DNA of 64,000 bases from Brevipalpus yothersi (taxonomy: Eukaryota; Arthropoda; Arachnida; Trombidiformes; Tenuipalpidae). This document shows, in pieces, positions 24,534 to 38,616 of the stretch. A model generated the notes under the pieces. It had not been told where the DNA came from and made no database searches. It saw only the letters and a program-made list of their open reading frames with translations. The first letter of the stretch is position 1. Each line of letters begins with the position of its first letter. The stretch spans positions 191,938 through 255,937 of the forward strand of contig QZCP01000323.1 of the NCBI GenBank assembly GCA_003956705.1, written 5' to 3'. Made by a program: the position numbers and the translations under genes.

Positions 24534-27303
24534 CCATTTGATGAAGATCAACCGATTATCAGGCGTATCTTTGTTGAATAACAGTAGTAGCTCAATCGTG
24601 TGAATTGCAATTGGACTCCCAGTATGTGTGTATATCTGGCAGGCCATAAACAGGCTGATCTCGAGTCTGACTCAAATAAGCCAATAACTGTGAAGCCATC
24701 AGGTAACATTATGAACTGTTAAAAGCTGAACTCATCTTATTTATTTTATACCCATATCTCAGGTCCTGATCAATGAAATTCAATGGTGGCCGATACTAGT
24801 GGCCCTTAATCGTAGTGGACGATTGATCCATTCAGTGTATAGTAAGTGGTGGATACAGAAGCAATCATGAGGATCTACATTTGTGGTCAATTGTGGATCA
24901 TAATTCATATAAACACACACACACACACACATATCACCCAAAAAAATTTTTACGATTGTATCTTTTTATAGAGAGAGAGAGAATATCAAATGAAGTTGAG
25001 TAACTTTTGCCTCTTTTTTCTCTCCTATCGTACAATCTATAATATCGTTCTATGAACGTGATTTGCATTCCAAATTAAATGGAATTCAATCAGGGCCATC
25101 TCACTTTTTGGATGGGTGAGAAAAATCTTATTGATGATTCAGTTTTCTGGTTTCGTCAGGTGTATTTGGATTCACCTGTGTTCCAGATTGAGTGTGAGTT
25201 AAAAGTTTCTCTATTCATTTTGGAATGTATCATGAGAAGACAACTTGGTGGATGAATGAATGGTAATTTGTTTTGTGTGACCTAAACAACAGAGTGTCTC
25301 AATTTTGGGGGGAAATAAAGTCCTTATATATGTGGGGATTCCGTTTGACACTCATGATGACAGGTATACAGGGTAATTTATGGCACTTTTAAACAGTTGA
25401 TACTCGATAATCAGACTTTTGTGTATCCTACTTCATCACACCTCACATTCAATGATCCAATTCGAAAATAAAGTATCATCGCCATAAAGTATGATTTAAT
25501 ATATAACTAGCAAGGAACAAAGTGGCGAAAAGTGTCAGTTTTTGTCCGATACATTATCATTATCATTTGCTCTTCATTTATCGTTCACACATGAAGCGAT
25601 TCTCCAATCGTCCAAATGACCCGAGAACTCATGTGAAAAGATATTGGGAAGTGATATTTTGTCTGATTACCTAGTAGGTAATAGCATCATTTCGGACGGA
25701 CTCTCTGATCTCTCTCTAATTATTCATCTCTTGGCAAAATGTTTTTTTTCTTAAATCTATTAAGAACTTAACTTGACTAATTTGCTTTCTACTTTAGAAA
25801 TTTTCTCTCTCTCTCTCTCTTTTCAAATGATCATGAAAGAGGAGATAGAACTCACAATGTCAGAGATGATAAATGAGAGAGAAAAAGATCATTCCAGTGG
25901 GTAGTTTTATCTTTCTCTCTCTCTCTCTCTCTCTCTCTGATAAACCTGCCCGCTTAAATTGTAAGTGAGAAGTAAAAAATTGATTTCGATTAGGCTCTCC
26001 AGCATGATGATGAATGAATGTATACATAGCCAATTAACTAAATGATCTTCCATAATAGGAACGATAATGTGTTTATAAGTGTGTGCTCAGTATTGGATAG
26101 GAAGGATGAAAATTGATTTGATCAATATGATGATGAGAAAAAGAGAAGCAAAAAGTGAAGTAAGCTTATTTTCAGCTAAAGAAGCTCTACATTACGATGA
26201 GTTGTGGCCACAAGTACATTTTGGACAACAAAATAATAATGATCATCTAAGAGGTTGAGAGTGTTTTGCTCAATCCTATTGAGACATTTGCTTGTGTGTA
26301 CTAGTAATAGTAGTTTCTGTTACACACAAGTTTCTCCCAAACACAGTGAATCCATCATACACAGTGTATAATTGTCAATGTCACTTAGATGAACGAACGA
26401 ATATTAATGATCACCTTCAAGCAAATCTCAAGACTAGCTGACGGAAGCTGTATACATTCATAATCACATGGACCCTCGTAACCTAGTAATTTTTATCCTC
26501 TCAATGGAATTTCTCTCTATGGACGAAGAGAAGTAAAAAAAATGTATGCATTCACAACTAGATATTAAATACATGGAATCTTTTTTCACTCGCTTGCATT
26601 CACATGTACATCATGTAATAAGGAGAATCTGAAATATTTTTCGCCAATCTTTTTGCCCAACCTTGTTCATTTCACAGTGCCAACATTGTCATTTCCTTTT
26701 TTTTAAGCAAGAGGCTAGACTTTATTTTGTGGGGACAGCAAAAAATTGTACATACCCTGGAACAGTAGATGAACGTTTTGAAAAATTCACATGCATAATA
26801 TCGTGCCACAGTGGCCTTCAATCGATCGTTCACCAGGACAATGATTACATGTTAAATACATGTTTGTTCCAGTCAGTTGTTTGTGAGTGACAAAAAAAAC
26901 AGAGGAACCATGAGTAGTGAGCAAAAAAAATGTTGATGTTTTACGAAGCTGACCTGGAATACATACTTACCTGTGTATGCATATTCCAATTTTTTTTCAT
27001 CCCCACATCTACAGTTTCAAGTTAAAATTTTTCTCAGACTTTGGGCATTTGTTTTACTTTTTTGAGGGAATATTTGTTCTTCTTGTTTTTTGTTGGAACT
27101 ACTGTTACTATTACTTCCACTATTACCATCTTTTCGTCAAGCTGAATCTTCTCGCGTGTCTACTTAAGAAAGAAGCCAAAATTTCGGCTACTACTTCCTT
27201 GACCTTCCCTTCCGGGAGAGAGGAAGAGAGATGAAGAAGGTCAGAAATAAGAGTGCTTTCATGATTCCATGATTACTTTCACTGGCTTCCGAGGTGGATA
27301 TTT

Positions 27304-27337
<34 letters not shown>

Positions 27338-27362
27338 NTTCTTTCTTTCTTTCTTTCTTTCT
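27304..27362. repeat. (CT)n followed by (CTTT)n, with one N
   Basis: CT repeat to 27337, a single ambiguous base at 27338, then six or so CTTT units. The N marks an unresolved repeat junction. Confidence 0.95.
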
Positions 27363-28002
27363 GATTCAAGAGCATCCCAGGGAAACAGATTAGAAGAGAT
27401 AATGATTTCATGGAGGATGAAGAATTTTCTGTATCTCTTTCTTTTCTCTCCCACATTAAAAATCATAAATTATTATCACTGCTTTTTTCTGGGGAGAAAA
27501 AGGGCTAGTCTTAAAAGACCGCAAAAAAATAATCACACACATCTTACTTGTGAGATTTATTTTTCTTTTTTTCGCGCTCTCTCTCTCTTTTCATTTTATA
27601 TCATGCGATAAGTTGCAGAAAAATTTTACTAATTCAAGAATATTCCCAAAATTTTCTCTCTCGTAATTTTGAATAATTGTGTCCAAACCAGGTTGAAGGT
27701 GAATGTATATGTGTGCCCAAAATTTTCATTTTCCAACTCTTTTCTCACTAACTTCCTCTCTCTCTCTCTCTCTTTCTTTCTTTCCTCTAATGTTAAGTAA
27801 GCAAATGATGGAAACAAGATGATAACCACTCTCAAATCTCCTGAAGCATGATGTCCATCATCACCAATGAAATTACCATTAGTTGACCACATGAGACAAG
27901 ATTATTTTTTGAGATCATGAAGCCTAGTAATGTTACCTTTCCCATTGTGTATTCAAAGTGATGGATATACTCATTTGATGTGCCCAGAAAATTCTGATAT
28001 TT

Positions 28003-28004
<2 letters not shown>

Positions 28005-28075
<71 letters not shown>
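28005..28075. repeat. (CT)n microsatellite, about 70 bp
   Basis: Uninterrupted CT repeat in the gene-free region. Confidence 0.97.
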
Positions 28076-28077
<2 letters not shown>

Positions 28078-30810
28078 CAAATTGAATTTGTAGTTGTGGA
28101 AGAAAAGAACAACCACCAGAATATAAGATAGCTGAACTGATGCAACTGAGCACTGCAATTCAAATGCAACCAGTGTTTCAGGGGAAAAAAATTAATTCAC
28201 AAAATATGCTCTTCTTGTTGACAGATAATTTGATGGATTTGGCAATCCAAATGAACATGATAATATGAGTAGGAAAAAGTTTTCTCTCATGTCAGATAAG
28301 ATGATGTGAGTGAAGAGAAATCGTTGTTTTATCTATCATGTAACCTGTCAAAAGATATTCCACAATTGATCAGCAAAAAGAGAAAAGGATGAGAGGAAAG
28401 AGAGGAATCATCCTTCATCAAGTTCGATCCATGTAATTCAGACTATCAATTTAGAAATGGTATCTAATCATCACTCCCTTGATAAGTGTACACGTGTATG
28501 TGTGTGTGTGTGTAAATTCAAGTTCTGATTGTCCATGGGCAAAACGGATGCTGTGATAATTGATTAGGAAATGATTTGTACAGTTATTATTGTTAGATCA
28601 AATCAAATCAATAAGAGATAGATAGAGATCGAAAAAAAAGAAAACCTTGATACATCTACACACAGCTACTCATTATCACGGAAGATGAGAAATAAAAATA
28701 TGCCAAGAATATTCAGTTCATTAAACTTTTTCTTATGTTCGATCTTTTTTTGATAATATTCATTTTGCTCATCAAACTTCATCTTTTTACTTTTTTTTCT
28801 ATTTCCTTGTTTTTTCCACATCGTTTCCATGTCATATATACATATATTCTTTTATACTGAACCACTACAACAACAAATTATCCATCCTTCTGTGTGTGCA
28901 AATGTCTGCTAAAAGGCGTTCATATCTTTGATCATGGAAAAATTTGAATAATTATACACCATTTTTCCAGTACATATGATGTGAACATGTAAAGAAACGA
29001 AAAGAAAAATAAATGAAAGAATCAATTTTTGTTCTTTCTCCTACTTCGTTCTACATCCATCATGTACACACACACACATACACGTATCATGAAGCACCTT
29101 ATAATACAGAAGCAGCTATGGTTTTATAGAATGATGAGAAAAAGATGATAAAGATGATGAAGAGGATGAAGATCAAGGTGAGGAGTCTGATAAAGAAAAA
29201 GAGGGAGAATTTTTTTTTCTATTTCAAATCACGTTCATCTAATTCCATGATAAGATGCCAGTAATACCCCCTTCTCTTTTCAAGAATAACTGTATAACAT
29301 GGAATATTCTCTTCTTTCTCAAAAGTATGCAATGAAATAATAGCATGATATGAAATAAGAAAAAAAGAGAAAGAAATATAATAATAATGAGTGATCCTTT
29401 TCTCTCTTGTTAATTTTCTCATGTATCTTATTTTATTTGTCACTTTTTTTATCCCCATCATGTATATATTTCATGGGCATTTTGATACACAATTCTCTTT
29501 TTTCGGAATGATTTAAGCCTCATCAGCATAACCCTCAAATTATCATCATCAAATATCAAAATCCGGGTGCTCATGGCTGTATGTGTGTGTGTGTGTTTAT
29601 GTCCTAAATCAATTGATTTTATCACGATAAGATGGGCTCTTTTTTGCCCCTTAAGTAGTTACTGTAAGTAAATATTTATAATTATTAGGCTCCGTGATCG
29701 ATTGTAATGACCGAAATTTTATCCATGTCTGTGTGTATAAGAATTCACTTTTTATTCCATCAATCCGGCTGATTGCTATGTGTGGTCATGTCTTCCTGTA
29801 GGGAAACTTTTTCATACTCTTTTCCTATAAACAAATATATATATATATATTCATTCATGGAGATATATATCTTATGTATTCTGGAAACGCGATCATCGTC
29901 ATGATTTGATTTCCTCACGCCATGAATCTTATGCAAATATCATGCCAAGAAATTAGCTGTAATCTTTTTTTGGATACTTTGAATCTTGATGATGATGATT
30001 TCTTAATTCCACATGGATTACCGTTGTGCAGGTAACTTGACGATTATTTGTTAACCTTCCAAAATGTATAATCATCAGGATCATAAGAACGATTTCCACC
30101 ATGTTTCAACATTTCATGGTCAAGATTAAGGGACAGAGAGAACGATTCATCAGAACGAATGAGCGGAAAAGAATTAATTGACTCAACATCAGTCTGTCAC
30201 TTGGAATGAAACAATTTATATAAATTATTATGCAAATCTGCTCATTACCACTGATCCTGATCATAAGTTCAACATTTGGTTAGGTGAAAAAATTTTGTTT
30301 ATTATTATTTTGTGGTCAAAATGAGCTTGACTTGTGAATGAACAATGTTCACTGTCAAAAATTTGGGAAGTGAAAAAAGCTTCTCTCTCTCATTTCCTTT
30401 CCACTTAAAAGTACGCCAAAATGAATTGTACATCATCACAAGTGTGGAAACATAATTAGAATAAAATGGATGACAGTAAGTTATGAGCCAATTAGCATAA
30501 TTTATTCTATTTCATGACATTTTGTGTGTGATGGAATCATGAAGGCAGGTAAGAGAGACAGAGAGGAAGGTAAAGGCAGGAAGAAGGGTGTATACAGTCG
30601 GAAGGGTTGAAAATAGTGATGGGAAAATGGAGTGATTGAATTTCAACCTTGAAAAAAAGAACACGTTCAAATTGATTCAATTGAATTCAAATGAATATGT
30701 TGATCTATTTTGTATCTTCATCTTGATGAACAAATACAGACACTAACTAGATGGTGATGGAGAGAGAGTACGGAAGAATGTTTCCTTCCGTGCTGAGGAA
30801 ACAACCGAAA

Positions 30811-30974
30811 AAGAAGAAGAAGAAGAAGAAGAAGAAGAAGAAGAAGAGGAAAGATGGCACTTAATAGGTGTCTCATGACAATGATTTGAATAATTCAGTT
30901 TGACTAACTGTGAGCTCAGAACATTAGAAGAGAGACCTTTTTTTTTGCTTCTTCTTCTACTTCTTCTTCTTCTT
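30811..30974. repeat. (GAA)n / (TTC)n inverted repeat pair
   Basis: A GAA run at 30811-30848 is followed about 100 bp later by a near-complementary CTT-rich run at 30947-30974. Together they could form an imperfect hairpin in RNA or single-stranded DNA. Confidence 0.8.
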
Positions 30975-32275
30975 TTGCATGGATCCAGTTAAAAAAGTTC
31001 GCATCGTTAAAAGTTAAGCCATCTTCTCTGGATTATGGAACTTCCTCAACAGCATCACTCTCCAATAGTCACTAAGGTTGACTACAGATAATCACAATTC
31101 ATGAGGTAATAATTTTTCGATACATTCATTTTGATTGGGGGAACTGCCCATGATACATGGAAAAGATATTTTCACTGCTCGTCAATATACATTTTGATTT
31201 TAAACATTAGCCGATGTTTCGGTCGATATTTTCTCTTCCTATTTTCGTTCTCATACTATAATGATTTCCTTAATCGTATCTATCGAAGCTATCATCCATA
31301 TTTTTCTTGAAATATCACTACAATAATCGTTACCATTATCATGGTGTATATTTCCACAAACTAGTTCTCGTTCTGATCGAGTATTCTCGTTTCAACAATT
31401 TTCTCACACACATACCTGACAAAAATATATATACATGATAGATACATCATGATTTAGTTATAGATATTGGATAGTCCTTCAATAGTCATGTAATGCCAGA
31501 ATATCTGGAAGATTGAATATTCAGTATAATTTTCACGCAGAAAAATGTATCTTATTATGACTGAATTTTCCTCTTAACCTCTTCATCTTGTTAGTATGAT
31601 GGGAAAAAATGGGTCCTGTTTCGTAAGAGTAATTTGAATGTCTCTCCAAAAAAAAGCTGAATGATGATCAATTCGAAAGTATCCATTGAGAAAAATAAGA
31701 AAAAATGGGGAAAATATGAGCAAAAAAAATGCTATCTATCGGATAGGGAATATCTTATTTTGTGTTTCGATAACAGCCATGCAAAAAGATTCTCTCCAAA
31801 AATAATAGTATATATGATGGCGTAAAACTGTCCCTGAAAAAATAGATACACACCGGCTGATTATGCATATTCAGAGTTTATATGTGAATACGTAAACTTA
31901 CACCCAGAAGAATGCACGCGGCTTGATTCTATATAACAAACTAAAATAATCATCATAAAATCTGTTTGGCAATCTTATTTCTCACAATTTCGCAACTTGT
32001 GACAGACAAATTATTGTCATTACCGTTTGTTTGCTTCTTTGAACGAAAAAAGAAAGAAAAAAGAGAAAAGATTTCACAATTTTCATTATGGAAATGGAAT
32101 ATTTTTTTCCACTTCCGAGTATTTTCAGATAAAAAGATGGCGACAGACACAGACACACAATTAAACTTTATTCATCAAGTCCATTTCAGAGAGATAGACT
32201 TTTTTTCTCGCATTCCTCATCACTTGGAAACTTCTTTTCCATCTTTACTCTCATCATTCTTGTTTCTCTTTCTAT

Positions 32276-32277
<2 letters not shown>

Positions 32278-32316
<39 letters not shown>
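32278..32316. repeat. (CT)n microsatellite
   Basis: Uninterrupted CT repeat in the gene-free region. Confidence 0.96.
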
Positions 32317-32320
<4 letters not shown>

Positions 32321-33087
32321 AAGGCAATGTCATTAGAATAGATAGGTAATAGAAGTCAAAAAATCTTGTCACTGGAATGGCAACAATGTTGCATGCTATC
32401 ATTCTGTTGACGAATCACGCTCTACATCAAGTTGATAGGCAAATGATGGAAGAGAAAGAGAAAGAGAGCGAAAGAGCCTCTTGATTTGATGAATTGAATC
32501 ATTCAAATAGTTAGGCAAGCTGAGTTGCATCACTTATTTGCATTTTATCTGGATTTACGATGGCAAAGAGCGAGAGAGAGAGGAAGAGAGAGGAAACAGA
32601 TGATCAGATGAGAAAACGAATAAGAAAAGAATGGAAAATGTAGGTTTCCGGAAGCAATAGAGATGCTCTATTGGGTAAGCAGAGAGAAAGAAAGAGAAAG
32701 AAAGAGGAGAAAAAATAACATAAAATAGAGGAAGATTATCTACTCATTCATATTCATTTATTCGTTGCTACATTCTTCTTTTTTGATGAATCTCTATTTT
32801 TCAAGGCCAATGTCAGAACGATTATCTTGCACTGAGGAAAGAGAAAAAAACTGAGTTACTGACTCTTGGTCCTTCATTTTCCCAACCATCATCATCTCCA
32901 TCTCCATTTCCGGATCAACTGGATGAACAGTCAACTTCGCCTGGTCAATTGATTAGATTCATTTGTTTGTTTTATTTATTTTACGAGAACACATATGCAC
33001 AAGTCAAATAGATAACGGTCACAAGGGATGCTGGATGCTGAGTTAGTGATAACAAAAAAAATAACTTGATGATGAAAAATAACCAAG

Positions 33088-33089
<2 letters not shown>

Positions 33090-33136
<47 letters not shown>
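33090..33136. repeat. (GA)n microsatellite
   Basis: Uninterrupted GA repeat in the gene-free region. Confidence 0.96.
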
Positions 33137-33139
<3 letters not shown>

Positions 33140-33964
33140 GACGACAAGAAATGATCATAATAGTCATCTGATTCTATTCAAGATCTCATTTTGAACATTT
33201 ACAAGGCGAAAACTTTTCCATTTTGTAAGACTACTCCTCATGGGCTGATGATGATATTTCATGATGATGATGATCTGATAGAGAGAAAGAGAGGTGATTC
33301 CGGTGAAACATTATCGGTGACTTTATTTAACCGAGATATAAAATATCCATTTCAAAATTCAACACCCTTTCCTCTACTCATACTTCATTGGAAAAGGTAT
33401 ACCTCTCATCAGGTCAAAGCTCAGGCCATATGGAAATGAGAGAAAAGAAATGTACCTCAAGATTAAGTACCATAAGTTTGGCTTAATTTTTTTCTCTCTC
33501 TATTCCTTTCTTTCTTGTCGTTTTACATCTTTTCTTTTTCTATGGGCCCGTATAATGATCTCGATCAATTCAAGTCTTGTATATCTAAAGAAAAAAGTCG
33601 GCTGAGGTTTGAAATGATCACGCTTTTGGACTTACAGTGTAGATGTATGGATGCTGAATGGACTAGATAAATGGGCTGGTGATGAGGCGCTAAAAGTCAA
33701 CCAAAGAGATGATGTCTGAGTAAAGATGGAAAGAGATACAAAATTCTGATTGTGGCCGAAAGACAAAAAGAGGAAATTTGAGAAAAAGTACTTCGTACTC
33801 GTGAGGAGCACAGATTCTCACCATACCAGATGATGCGAAATGATCCTACTTTGAGGGCATCTCTCTCTCTCTTCTCAATTGTATTTTCTTGCACTCATTT
33901 GCATTATGTACCATACAAGGTTACTTACTTCACGAGGCTAATGATAATGTTGTGTGGACCAGCC

Positions 33965-33967
<3 letters not shown>

Positions 33968-34007
<40 letters not shown>

Positions 34008-34091
34008 NNNNNNNNNNNNNNNNNNNNNNNNNNNNNNNNNNNNNNNNNNNNNNNNNNNNNNNNNNNNNNNNNNNNNNNNNNNNNNNNNNNN

Positions 34092-34171
<80 letters not shown>
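33968..34171. repeat. (CT)n microsatellite spanning an assembly gap
   Basis: CT repeat on both sides of an 84-base run of N (34008-34091). The true length is unknown; the gap is best explained by failed assembly through the repeat. Confidence 0.97.
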
Positions 34172-34173
<2 letters not shown>

Positions 34174-34817
34174 TCCTATCTTTCTTTATTTCTCTCTTTC
34201 TCAGGCTCTCTTGACGGCATAAAAGATACACTTCTTCTTTTTTTCGACTTTATCATTTCCCACGTGCAAGTGAAGGATGGATGTTGTTGGCATCGATTAA
34301 CCTAGAAGAAGAACACAAATGATTCAGATCACAGGCAGATCATTTGGATGAATGAAAAAACTGGAATCTTTTTGAATATTTCAGGTGTTACCACCTTCAA
34401 TTTCATTGCTTTTATGGTCAGTTAAGCAATGAGGGCAATTTGAGTTTGAAATTTTGTATCAGAATTTTGTATGCACAATGTTTATCATCCACCACAAAAA
34501 AGAGTGGTATTCCTCTATAAATCATGAATAATGGCGATGATGCTCTTGTTACTGAGTATAATGCATGTACATACTTAACTCAACCAATCAAGCGGCTAGA
34601 TTTATTTGAGTCATTTTTCCCCTAAATATTATAGCTAATAGTTTTTCCCAACGTAAACCAGCGACTATTATTCTTTGGCACATCAAAATGAATAGATGAA
34701 CTATTTTCATTTCCGGTTTCTTCTTCCTTCATCAAATGCATGTATGTGCTTTCTCATGAACAATACTTCATAGACACACAGTCGAAAATTCCTTGACATC
34801 ATTCTACATTCATCTTA

Positions 34818-34819
<2 letters not shown>

Positions 34820-34866
<47 letters not shown>

Positions 34867-34892
34867 TTTCTCTCTTTCTTTCTTTCTTTTGC

Positions 34893-34945
<53 letters not shown>
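34820..34945. repeat. Two (CT)n tracts about 0.5 kb upstream of PP1
   Basis: CT repeats at 34820-34862 and 34898-34945, separated by a CTTT-rich linker. They may lie in the promoter region of the PP1 gene. Confidence 0.95.
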
Positions 34946-34947
<2 letters not shown>

Positions 34948-35446
34948 CCTATGAAAACTGTATCAATTTCTTATTGGGTTTTCCCTATCCATGTCAAGAT
35001 CACACTTGGGAAGAAAAAAAGTTTCCCCAAGAAGATTTCAATTTAAAATATAGCCAAAAGAAAGAAAGAAAGTGTGAGAGAGACCGACAAACTTGTCAAC
35101 TTAAATTGAGAGAGAGAGAAAACTTTTGTCAACTTCCGGCCAAAAATTGATTCATTTTCAAAAAAACGCGCCAATATAATTCACATTCGATACTATACTG
35201 ACCTCTAGCAGATATACTTATGAACCTTCGTTGCCATAGTAATTCAGGTTTTAACTCTGCTTTTTTTCTCTCTTCTTTTCGTTTTTTTGCTTTCGGCTTA
35301 AAAAGGTTTTTCTCGTTTACTTGATCGCTCTCAAAATCTGAATCAATTTTGCTTAATCTTTCCCACCTGGTTAATTAATTAATTATAATATATTTCTTCA
35401 GTTTTGTGTGTCTGTGTGCATCAATCATATTCAATTTTCACTTGTA

Positions 35447-37446
35447 ATGTCTGTAGGTCAACACAACGTGGAAGATCCACTTAATATTGATTCAATTATC
35501 GCCCGCTTATTGGAAGGTGAGACAGACATACATCCATCCATCTCGCTTCTGAACACACACACACACATATGTATAAGTATGGTATTTGGAGACATTTATT
35601 TTCTTCTTGATTGCGGTAATCTTGGAAGAAAAAGCTTAACCTTCTGCCAATGCTGATGTCTTTCTATCTCCCCAGCTGAACCTTGCAGGCTTGGTGCATT
35701 TTGTTTCTACCCTAGAATGTATATGCTGTGTGTGTGTGTGCAGATGTTATTGCAGAGAATGATTTGAATTGATTATATTTTGATATATACATTTGATTAA
35801 ATGTGCATACTTTTTTTGTGTTTTGTACAGTTCGTGGGGCCAAACCAGGTAAAAGTGTCCAACTATCGGAAGCGGAAATTAAAGGTCTATGTGTTAAATC
35901 AAGAGAGATATTTTTGAGCCAACCAATTCTTCTTGAATTAGAAGCACCATTGAAAATTTGTGGTGAGTATCACTTTGCAATATACTCAATATCAACTCCA
36001 ATGTATTGTGCATAAGTTTGTACCGGTATAGTTGGCGATATTCTCTCTGTCTGACTGATATTGGGGTTAAATTATCAATGCATTGCTGATTGGCAAGTGT
36101 GTGTGTGTGTGTGTGCATAAACATGAAGCTGTTTGTGAGTGTGTATGTTCCATTTGCTATGATGAATTGAATGTGAATTTATAATCAGCTATGATAATCA
36201 ATACTCATTTTAAATTTGTTACTCATATCATATTCTAATTTGCTATCATAGGTGATATCCATGGACAATACTATGACCTTCTCCGACTTTTTGAGTATGG
36301 AGGTTTTCCTCCCGAAAGCAATTACTTGTTCCTCGGGGACTACGTTGACAGAGGAAAACAATCACTGGAGACTATATGTTTACTTTTGGCGTACAAGATA
36401 AAATATCCAGAGAACTTCTTCTTATTGCGGGGAAATCATGAGTGTGCCAGCATTAATCGTATCTATGGTTTTTATGATGAATGTAAGTTGGAAGTTTTCC
36501 TTACATTCTCTCTCATTTCTTTTAAACAGCATCCTTGAAATCATTGCACACTTATTCTCCTCGGATTAATCCCTTTCTTGTCTGACCTCTGTTCTTTTTG
36601 CTGGAGCTCTCTTCAATATCTGCTGGCGATAAATTCTATAACACGTTTTTTAATTGCAGGCAAAAGACGTTATAACATAAAGTTATGGAAAACGTTTACT
36701 GACTGTTTCAACTGTTTACCTGTGGCCGCCATAATTGATGAGAAAATATTCTGCTGTCATGGTGGTCTTAGTCCAGATCTTCACTCAATGGAACAAATTC
36801 GACGTATCATGAGACCCACCGATGTACCCGATCAAGGATTATTGTGTGATCTATTGTGGTCTGATCCAGACAAAGATGTTATGGGATGGGGAGAAAATGA
36901 CCGTGGAGTATCATACACATTCGGGGCTGATGTTGTGGCAAAGTTCCTCGCCAAGCACGATTTGGACTTAATATGCAGGGCTCATCAAGTGAGTGAACCG
37001 ACAAATTTGTTTACTCAGATGTCTCTTGTCTTTTATAACTACTCACTTTTTCTTCAATCTTATGATTATTCTCTTTCAAATCATTCTAATCTCTTGATTA
37101 TCAATTGCTCTCTTTACCACTCTATCATCCAAGGTTGTTGAAGACGGCTATGAATTCTTCGCCAAACGTCAGTTAGTTACTTTATTCTCTGCGCCAAATT
37201 ATTGTGGTGAATTCGACAACGCTGGCGCAATGATGAGTGTTGATGAAACATTAATGTGCTCGTTTCAGGTAAAGATTCTTTTCCTCTCACCTATTCTCTT
37301 CACTTCAGATACTCTAATTGTGACAATTTTCTCCTCTCTCTATTAAATTATAGATACTCAAGCCTGCTGACAAAAAATTCCCTTTCCGTGGACGGCCAGT
37401 AACACCTCCGCGTGGACAAGTCACGAAAAAAGCCAGCAAAAAATAG
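35447..37446 (+). CDS. PPP1C: Serine/threonine protein phosphatase PP1 catalytic subunit, alpha-type, 6 exons
   Basis: This is the PP1 catalytic subunit, a dimetal phosphatase directed to its targets by many regulatory subunits (glycogen metabolism, mitosis, muscle). Exons: 35447-35516, 35831-35962, 36252-36482, 36660-36988, 37134-37268 and 37354-37446; all are GT-AG with joined phases, giving 329 residues (family about 300-330). Every catalytic motif is present: GDIHGQYYDLL, LGDYVDRG, LRGNHECAS, CCHGGLSPDL, CRAHQVVEDGYE and SAPNYCGEFDNAGAMMSV. PESNYLF, DQGLLCD and LKPADK point to the alpha/gamma (Drosophila Pp1-87B) type rather than beta. The C-terminus keeps the RPVTPPR motif, the CDK phosphorylation site in vertebrate PP1alpha, but the linker before it is short. 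The start is the first ATG in frame; TGTCTGTAG right after it could also act as a splice acceptor, so the first three codons are the only doubtful part. Confidence 0.97.
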
Positions 37447-38567
37447 TTTCTAAAGATAATATCAGCATCATCAACTAATTCCTTCCTGTTTGCTAAACCA
37501 TGAGTGTCTCATCCAAAAATTCTCTTGAAACTCCTTATTGATTTGCTTTGAGTATATTTGCTTGTATTTGAGAGAGAAGAAAAGATTATTTCGAGATTCT
37601 TAGTGAATCTAGACAGAGATGAAAGTTCTTGTAAAAGAATCTTCATGTAAAGAAATATTGCTGTTCCCTTTGAAGCCCTGGAAGAGGTTTATCGTTGATA
37701 CTTAATACATTCTTATTACCGAGAAGGAAATCTAATCGCATGAAACTTCTGCCCATTACTATTTCCAATGTTGCTAGATCATACAAAATCTTGATGCTGA
37801 ATTTGCTTCACAATTCTCTGTAGTCAATTGAATTGGAGCTACTTGCTTCATTTTTTCCGCTGTTTAACCCCCTTAGGAAAATTGTTCTCAAACTTGAATT
37901 TTCGAGAGAAAATCAATGCTCAAAAAAGTTAATGTGTGAAAGATTATATTAGAAAATTGTCTACAATATTGATCGAGTTTTTGGCTCAACATTCTCCGAA
38001 ATTTCATCGTATGAATTCATAAATTGAAGAAAAAGATGTTGTCTCCTGGCATCAGATAATGATGTCTTAACTAATTGAGCAAAATTTTCCTGTTTTGTGC
38101 AGAACTCTTGCCCTTTTTGTAAAGTTGAAGAAATTCTGTCGCTCAAATGATTCATCGGAAATACTTATCGATTTTGAACAAAGAGAAAAATGTTCCAAGA
38201 ATGCTCTCAAAATGAATAGATGGATCATAGAGCATTGATTCATCTCAGCCGGATGATCCATTCATCATCGTCTTCTTACCTTCTCCATTGACCCATCCAA
38301 ATGTAATCATTAAACTAAAGTAATGGAATCTATGAGTAAACATGGACAGCGGATTTTGACTACACCTTTTCTGTTCAGCAAACATAAGCGAATTTGTCAT
38401 CTTCATCAAAAGTTTTCAACCTCAAAGTCAAATAAAGTTGATAAATCTGGATTTTCTTTGTTGACATTATTTCGAACTTCGAAATTTTCCTCTTCTCATC
38501 ATATTACATAGGAGACAGTGTCTGAAATCGGATCCCGACACAACAAAGCTTCTTCCCAGCTTTCAAG

Positions 38568-38616
<49 letters not shown>

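Larger units (their letters stand above)
17258..35446. other. 18 kb intergenic region without a recognisable gene
   Basis: No open reading frame here has family motifs, splice-linked partners or coding character; the longest frames are low-complexity (RE)n or (LS)n translations of GA/CT tracts. The left end (17.3-17.9 kb) should hold the promoter of the EB/LDLa gene, and the right end that of the PP1 gene. The rest is AT-rich DNA with at least ten long CT/GA tracts, a GAA/TTC inverted repeat and an 84-base gap. Confidence 0.6.

Noticed and set aside
26663..26890. 75-codon Cys-containing plus-strand frame
   Set aside because: The cysteines follow no module pattern, no signal peptide or neighbouring exon fits, and the composition resembles the non-coding surroundings.
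35408..35446. PP1 start upstream of 35447
   Set aside because: It would begin with GTG; 35447 is the first ATG in frame and fits the family length.
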